Source: Streptomyces curacoi (GTDB lineage Bacteria > Actinomycetota > Actinomycetes > Streptomycetales > Streptomycetaceae). From it: a DNA stretch of 64,000 nt. Within the stretch, counting starts at the first letter, position 1; the number at the start of each line of letters is the position of its first letter. A program made the position numbers and the translations under genes. The notes beneath the pieces are model-generated. The model did not search any database and was not told where the DNA came from. It saw nothing but the letters and a program-made list of their open reading frames with translations. Where the stretch lies: contig NZ_KQ947987.1 of the NCBI RefSeq assembly GCF_001513975.1, positions 124,001-188,000 on the forward strand, in the 5' to 3' direction. Shown one piece after another: positions 59,496 through 64,000 of this stretch.

Positions 59496-61025
59496 CTACC
59501 GCGCCTCCTGGTCGTTGTCCGGGACCCGTGCGGCCCACATCGGCTGCCGCTCCGTCGGCAGCCGGCCCGTCCCGTTCCGCCGGGCCGTCCGCTCGCTCCG
59601 GCCGCGCAGCGCGGTGTGCAGCCCGTCCCAGAGCGTGCCGTCGGTGCGGTCACGCGGATCGGGGTCGATCAGCACCACACCGAGCACCGCGATGCGCTGG
59701 TCCGCGAGCTGCCGTGCCACGGTGTGCAGCCATGCGGCGCTGCCGTGCCCGGCACGCACGACGAGCACGGTCCGGGTGCCGAGGTACTGGAGGTCGGTCC
59801 ACGCCGTGCCGGGCGCCACCGAGCCGACGCCGAGCCGGCTCTCCTGATGCGACATGGCAGCGGCACGCTCGCCGCTGACCACGGTCGGGTCTCCTGGCTT
59901 CCGACGGCGGCCGGCGGCGAGCTGCGGGCCGGGCAGCTCGTCGACGACGACCACTGGGCCGTCCGCCGCCAGTGCCCGGGCGACGTCCAGGGCGATCGCG
60001 CTCGTGCTGCGCGCACAGCCCAGTTCCAGCAGCGCCACCGGTTCCGCGGAGCCGCGCACCGTGCGGGCAAGGGCCGTGGTGAGGCGCTCGCGTGCGGCCC
60101 GGGCCCGTCGGCGCTGCCACAGCCTGCCCGACCGGCGGGGCAGCTCCGCGATGACCGAGGCGCCCAGGTTCGCCGCGATGTCCCGGCGCAACACGGGGCG
60201 GTCCGCCACCACCGTGCCGACGGCGGCCACCGCGAGCCCGAGGACGAGCCCGAGGACGAGCCCGATCGCGGAGTTGGTGACGGCGGCCTTGGGCAGGGAG
60301 TGTCGCACCGCGCGCGGGGCGTCCACGATCTGCGTGCCTGCGACGACCTCGGGCGTGCCGGTGCGCGCCTCCGCGGCGCGTTGGTCGAAATCGGCGATCC
60401 GCGAGGTGAGTTCGGCCCGGCGGACGAAGAGCGACTCGATGCTCGCGGCCGCTGTCGGGTCGCTCTCCGTTTCCGGCGATCGGTCTCCGATGTCCTTGTT
60501 GACCTGGGTGAGCTCGTCGCGCATACGGTCACGCTGGTCGAGCAGGGCCTTGGCCTCGGCCTTCGCGGTTTCCTGCATCCGCCGCACATGGTCCGCGACG
60601 AACGCGTCCGCCAGCGCCCTGGCCCGGGCCACCGCTTCGGCGTCGCTGTCCCCGGTCACATCGATCCGCAGCAGGTTGTTGGTCAGGCCCGTACCGCGGT
60701 AGTCCCGCATGAACTCCTCAGGGTTTTCCGGGGACTTGAGCGCCCGCAGCGCTTTGTCGGCGATCCGCGTGGTCTGCAGCAGCTCGACGTCGGTACGGAT
60801 CAGCGTTCCGGTGTCGTTCGGCTGGTCCTCCTTGTGCGCGACCAGCACCTTGGTCACCGCGCTCGGCGCCGGCGGCATCAGGACCGCCACCGCCGCCCCG
60901 ACCAGCAGGCCCAGCAACGCCATGGCGCACCAGAGGCGGCGGCGCCTGCGTACCGCGACCACCAGCGCCTGCAGGTCGAGGAGCGGAGCGGCGGCCGACG
61001 ACTCCGAAGTCGTGCTCGTCGTCAC
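59496..61025 (-). CDS. Polysaccharide co-polymerase (Wzz-like) with degenerate BY-kinase-like domain
   Basis: 509 residues. TM1 (about 38-55) and TM2 (about 270-295), between them a coiled-coil outer region (TAKAEAKALLDQRDRMRDELTQV...). The C-terminal cytosolic domain has the BY-kinase fold pattern but the Walker A position reads ELGCARSTSAIA, without GxxxxGKS; the TVLVVRAG strand is present. No C-terminal Tyr cluster. Likely controls chain length without kinase activity. GTG at 61025 overlaps the upstream stop by 4 bases. Confidence 0.85.
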   Translation of the reverse strand: MTTSTTSESSAAAPLLDLQALVVAVRRRRRLWCAMALLGLLVGAAVAVLMPPAPSAVTKVLVAHKEDQPNDTGTLIRTDVELLQTTRIADKALRALKSPENPEEFMRDYRGTGLTNNLLRIDVTGDSDAEAVARARALADAFVADHVRRMQETAKAEAKALLDQRDRMRDELTQVNKDIGDRSPETESDPTAAASIESLFVRRAELTSRIADFDQRAAEARTGTPEVVAGTQIVDAPRAVRHSLPKAAVTNSAIGLVLGLVLGLAVAAVGTVVADRPVLRRDIAANLGASVIAELPRRSGRLWQRRRARAARERLTTALARTVRGSAEPVALLELGCARSTSAIALDVARALAADGPVVVVDELPGPQLAAGRRRKPGDPTVVSGERAAAMSHQESRLGVGSVAPGTAWTDLQYLGTRTVLVVRAGHGSAAWLHTVARQLADQRIAVLGVVLIDPDPRDRTDGTLWDGLHTALRGRSERTARRNGTGRLPTERQPMWAARVPDNDQEAR

Positions 61026-62419
61026 GCTGAACCCCCCGTACCCTCGCCGCGAACCGCGAGCGCCGGAGTGGCGTTGTCCGCAGGACGGCCGGCAGACCGG
61101 GTCGGACGGTCGCGGACCGGACCGGCGACGACGACGCCGACGACCCCGTGCCCGCCGTCCGCACACGCCTCGGTGATGCCGGCGAGCTCCTCCGCGGTCC
61201 AGCGGCCCGCGCTGAGCACGACCAGGGCACCGGACTCGGTGTCACGGTCCGGCACTGTCGGCCGGTCCACGGACACCGTCACCACCCGCAGCATGGGGTA
61301 TCCCCTGCCCGGAGAGCTTGGGGAAGGATCGGTCTCGGCCTCGGCGACGAGCTGTTCGGCGGCCCGGCGGGCGATCTCGTCGCCGTCCGGTACGACGGCC
61401 AGCAGCCGCCGGGGCGCGGGCAGTTGCTCCCGGAGGCGGGAGCACACCCGCCGGTAGCGGATCCGCCTGTCGGCCTCGTCGACGGAGCCCAGCGGGGTCG
61501 GTGTGTCCCACCGGGTGTCGATGCCGAGGAGTCGGCGGATCCGGGCCCATGGCCCGCCGTCTTCCGGCCGGTGCGCGCGCCGGTCATCAGGCACGTCGAC
61601 GGTGCCGAGCAGCGCCGAGCCCAGCGCCGCGGCGATCTCCGGTTCGGTGCGCAGCCGGCGATCCATCCGTGCGGCGACGAGATGGCCGATGACCGCGAGC
61701 AGGAAGAACAGCAGCGCCCCGGCGACGGTGAGCTGCATCCTCGTCGGCGGTGCCTCGCCGGTCGGCCGGGCGGCCGGCCCCATGACGACCATGCCGGCCT
61801 TGTCGGTCGCCGGGTCGGCCTCGTCCAGCTTCGTCATGGCCTCCTCCAGCGAGGTGCGCAGCTTCTCCAGCGCGGTGCGGGCCTGCACGCTCTCCACGGT
61901 CCGTCCCGGATCGGCCGCGTTGGCCAGGTCGGTGATGCGGCGGTTGGTCTCCTCGACCTTCTTCCGCAGTGCCTCGGGCCCCGTGGCCGCTTCGGAGTCG
62001 GTGCTGCCGCCCGCGATCCGCGCGGCGAACGCGACGAACCGCTGGGCCACTTGGTCGGAGAGCCGCTGCGCGCGCCCCGGGGTGTCGGCCGTGCCCGAGA
62101 TCTTGATGATGTTCCCGTCGGCGGCCTCGGCGGTCACCCGCTCCCGCAGCTCGGCGCCGCTGACGTCCGTCCAGCCGAGCTTGGCGGCCGCGCGGTCGAC
62201 CACCGTCGAACTGGTCGCGATGTCCACCTGGGTCAGCAGCTCGCGTTCCTCCCACTGCCCCGGCAGCAGTACCGATGCCGAGGCCGTGTAGCGCGGCGGG
62301 AACACCACCGAGGTGCCGTAGCCGACGAGTGCGCCCACCACGGCGAGGAAGGCGAGCAGCCGCCACCTCCGCCGGAGAATCCGCCCGATGGTGACCAGGC
62401 GGATCGTGTCATCGCTCAA
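61022..62419 (-). CDS. Polysaccharide co-polymerase (Wzz-like), second copy, with degenerate nucleotide-binding domain
   Basis: 465 residues. TM1 (LLAFLAVVGALVGYGTSVVF, about 22-41), coiled-coil loop about 60-230, TM2 (LTVAGALLFFLLAVIGHLVAA), then a cytosolic domain where Walker A reads VVPDGDEIARR (no Lys/Ser). The two co-polymerases are distant in sequence. TTG at 62419 overlaps the glycosyltransferase stop (TTGA); the frame continues no further as protein-like. A hetero-oligomer with the first copy is plausible. Confidence 0.85.
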   Translation of the reverse strand: MSDDTIRLVTIGRILRRRWRLLAFLAVVGALVGYGTSVVFPPRYTASASVLLPGQWEERELLTQVDIATSSTVVDRAAAKLGWTDVSGAELRERVTAEAADGNIIKISGTADTPGRAQRLSDQVAQRFVAFAARIAGGSTDSEAATGPEALRKKVEETNRRITDLANAADPGRTVESVQARTALEKLRTSLEEAMTKLDEADPATDKAGMVVMGPAARPTGEAPPTRMQLTVAGALLFFLLAVIGHLVAARMDRRLRTEPEIAAALGSALLGTVDVPDDRRAHRPEDGGPWARIRRLLGIDTRWDTPTPLGSVDEADRRIRYRRVCSRLREQLPAPRRLLAVVPDGDEIARRAAEQLVAEAETDPSPSSPGRGYPMLRVVTVSVDRPTVPDRDTESGALVVLSAGRWTAEELAGITEACADGGHGVVGVVVAGPVRDRPTRSAGRPADNATPALAVRGEGTGGSA

Positions 62420-63720
62420 CGGCGCGGCCTCTTCCCTGCGCGGACTGCGCGGACCGGGTCGCCCGCCGACACCGGAGTGCGGCCACGGCACGCGGCGGCA
62501 TAGGCGGCGAGCAGCGACGCCTGCGAGTTCCGCCAGGAAAGCTGCCCGCTGATCCGCTCCTGGCCGATCTTGCCCATCCGGGCCCGCTTCTCCGGATCGT
62601 CCAGCAACACCGCGATGAGCTCGGCGAATTCGGCTTCGTCGTTGGCGGGCGCGTAGACGGCGGCGTCACCGGCGGAGACGCGCGCCTCCTTCAGGTCGAA
62701 CGACACGATCGGCCGGCCCATCGCCATGTACTCCAGGACCTTGTTCATGGTCGACACGTCGTTGAGCGGATTGCGCGGGTCGGGGGAGAGGCAGACGTCC
62801 GCGGTGGACAGGTAGCGCACCAGGTCGGCGTCCGGGATGCGCCCGGTGAACTGCACCTGCTCTGTGAGCCCGAGCCGCCGGGACAGCTCCACCATCGCGT
62901 CGAAGGCGTCGCCGGCGCCGACGAACACCGCGTGCCAGTCGGTCCGCCCGAACTCGTCGCGCAGCTTCGCGAGGGCCCGCAAGGCGTAGTCGACGCCGTC
63001 CTGCGGGCCCATGACGCCGAGGTAGCACAGCAGATGAGGTTGGCCGCGCTTCAACTCCGGCTCGGGCGGCACCGGCTGGAACCGCTCGATCGCGGGCGCG
63101 CTGCGCACCACGAAGACGTCCTCCGGCCGCCGACCGCCACGGCGCATCGCGACGTCCCGGTAGCTCTCGTTCGTGGCGAGTACGACGTCCGCGGCCCGGT
63201 AGGTACGCCGTTCCAGCGCGCACACGGCGCGGTAGAGCAGATCCTTGCCGCGGTCGAACCGGGAGAGGTACAGCTCGGGTACCAGGTCGTGCTGGTCGAA
63301 GACGAACCGCGCGCCGCGCCGCTTCAGCCACAGGGCCGGCAGGAACAGCAGGTCGGGCGGGTTGCAGGCGTGGACCACGTCGACCGGGCCGACCTTGCGG
63401 GCCAGCCGGGCCGTGTGCCACAGCGCCGAGCCGTACTCCCGCAGGTAGCCGGCCGGTCCTCCGGTGGCCGCGCGCAACGGGTAGCGGTGGATCCGCACCC
63501 CGTCGATCTCCGCCTCCGGTTCCGTGTCCCGCTTCTCCCCCCGGGGACAGATGACGTGCACCTCCCAGCCCGCGTCGCGCAGCGTCGTGCACTCCTGCCA
63601 CACCCGCCGGTCGAACGGCACCGACAGGTTCTCCACCAGGATCAGCGCGCGCCGGTCCGGCCGGTCACCGCCGGCTGTGTCACCAAAAGATCTGTCACCA
63701 AAAGATCTGTCACCAAGCAA
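62416..63720 (-). CDS. Glycosyltransferase family 4, exopolysaccharide type
   Basis: 434 residues. N-terminal LILVENLSVPFDRRVWQECTTLRDAGWEVHVICPRG is the characteristic start of this GT4 branch; CYLGVMGPQDGVDYALRAL and PLNDVSTMNKVLEYMAMGRPIV belong to the donor site. The start is taken as TTG at 63720, which gives a 14-residue leader LLGDRSFGDRSFGD encoded by a 15-bp direct repeat; the family domain begins near residue 24. It overlaps the dehydrogenase by 11 bases. Confidence 0.88.
   Translation of the reverse strand: MLGDRSFGDRSFGDTAGGDRPDRRALILVENLSVPFDRRVWQECTTLRDAGWEVHVICPRGEKRDTEPEAEIDGVRIHRYPLRAATGGPAGYLREYGSALWHTARLARKVGPVDVVHACNPPDLLFLPALWLKRRGARFVFDQHDLVPELYLSRFDRGKDLLYRAVCALERRTYRAADVVLATNESYRDVAMRRGGRRPEDVFVVRSAPAIERFQPVPPEPELKRGQPHLLCYLGVMGPQDGVDYALRALAKLRDEFGRTDWHAVFVGAGDAFDAMVELSRRLGLTEQVQFTGRIPDADLVRYLSTADVCLSPDPRNPLNDVSTMNKVLEYMAMGRPIVSFDLKEARVSAGDAAVYAPANDEAEFAELIAVLLDDPEKRARMGKIGQERISGQLSWRNSQASLLAAYAAACRGRTPVSAGDPVRAVRAGKRPRR
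63681..63710. repeat. Tandem duplication of a 15-bp, AT-rich unit at the dehydrogenase/glycosyltransferase junction
   Basis: CACCAAAAGATCTGT occurs at 63681-63695 and again at 63696-63710, followed by CACCAA. It codes for two GDRSF units at the start of the glycosyltransferase. The unit is AT-richer than the surroundings. The repeat ends at the dehydrogenase stop, so it does not change that protein. Confidence 0.9.
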
Positions 63721-64000
63721 GGCCCACGTACCCCGGTTCGGCCCGGCGCGCCTCGGCGTCGGGAAGGCGGATGAGGTCGACGATCACCGGGCCGCCGCCA
63801 TGGGGCAGCGCCGCCAGCACGGCCGGATCCCTGGTCCCGACCAGGCACACCTCGGCGTGTTCGAGCACCTCGTCGACGGAGTCCGCGAGCAGCTGCGCGA
63901 GGTGCGGCAGCCGGGTCTCGATGTACTCGCGGTTCGCGCCGATCAGCCGGGACAGGCTCACGTTGGCGTCGTGGATCCGCAGGTCGTACCCCTTGCCGTG
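63710..64000 (-). CDS. AlgD-like GDP-mannose 6-dehydrogenase (UDP-glucose/GDP-mannose dehydrogenase family), C-terminal part
   Basis: Only the last 96 residues are in the window; the gene continues past base 64000. GKGYDLRIHDANVSLSRLIGANREYIETRLPHLAQLL matches the NAD/sugar C-terminal domain of GDP-mannose 6-dehydrogenase AlgD (family segment GANKEYIES-like, from memory). It would oxidise GDP-mannose to GDP-mannuronate, or a UDP-hexose to a uronate if of the Ugd type. TGA lies at 63712-63710 inside the next gene's start. As the most upstream gene in the window it supplies an acidic sugar donor to the operon. Confidence 0.83.
   Translation of the reverse strand, partial: HGKGYDLRIHDANVSLSRLIGANREYIETRLPHLAQLLADSVDEVLEHAEVCLVGTRDPAVLAALPHGGGPVIVDLIRLPDAEARRAEPGYVGLAW

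Noticed and set aside
1..64000. tRNA genes, rRNA, CRISPR arrays, insertion sequences, prophage
   Set aside because: Scanning the intergenic regions by eye showed no cloverleaf with CCA-type end, no regularly spaced repeats, no transposase or integrase.

Overview
The window is high-GC actinobacterial chromosome and almost certainly Streptomyces. Evidence is the pervasive G/C third codon position, GTG and TTG starts, genes without leaders, and the core gene order: M16 protease pair, c-di-AMP riboswitch with M23 peptidase, ptsH, GNAT/acyl-CoA-synthetase fusion, sepH, hemH, cutRS, dut, kdpDE, trkA pair. I matched this order to Streptomyces from memory; no search was run.

Positions 1-38,950 are mostly core chromosome. 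1-4.3 kb: two M16 peptidase subunits (the first cut by the window edge), an M23 cell-wall peptidase behind a ydaO-type riboswitch, a GntR regulator and HPr (ptsH) with a DasR-like operator. 4.4-12.9 kb: a Pat-like protein acetyltransferase, DUF5998, a phosphodiesterase, thymidine kinase, a VOC protein, a sulfurtransferase and the cell-division protein SepH. 13.3-18.5 kb: a sugar-lactone oxidase, an MFS transporter, ferrochelatase, an inositol-phosphatase-like enzyme and a small conserved protein. 18.8-24.9 kb: CutRS, DUF4193, an EcsC-like protein, DUF3093, a thioesterase, dUTPase and DUF3710. 25.0-35.1 kb: a secreted alginate-lyase-fold enzyme, then a potassium block (KdpD/KdpE without kdpFABC, an OB-fold protein, DUF3159, two RCK proteins, an unlisted 32-residue membrane peptide and a KimA-like K+ transporter). 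35.2-38.9 kb: a TRAM/TrmA-type RNA methyltransferase, a membrane-anchored unknown, an alpha/beta hydrolase and a PAP2 phosphatase.

Positions 39,006-64,000 hold one accessory unit: 20 minus-strand genes (the first, at the right edge, is partial) with overlaps of 1-11 bases or gaps of at most 20 bases. It encodes a Wzx/Wzy-type exopolysaccharide system: an AlgD-like GDP-mannose dehydrogenase, three glycosyltransferases, two polysaccharide co-polymerases, an asparagine-synthase-type amidotransferase, a two-domain sugar oxidoreductase, a heparinase-II/III-like enzyme, a parallel beta-helix lipoprotein, an O-antigen-ligase/polymerase, a flippase, a pyruvyltransferase, and a sugar-tailoring cassette (nucleotidyltransferase, C-methyltransferase, PIG-L deacetylase, epimerase, DUF4910 protein, 3,5-epimerase, aminotransferase). 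The set of dehydrogenase, beta-helix and uronate-lyase-like fold resembles alginate biosynthesis. My inference is an acidic, possibly amidated and pyruvylated, uronic-acid exopolysaccharide. This is the strongest candidate for an undescribed system here.

I see no tRNA, rRNA, CRISPR array, insertion sequence or prophage.
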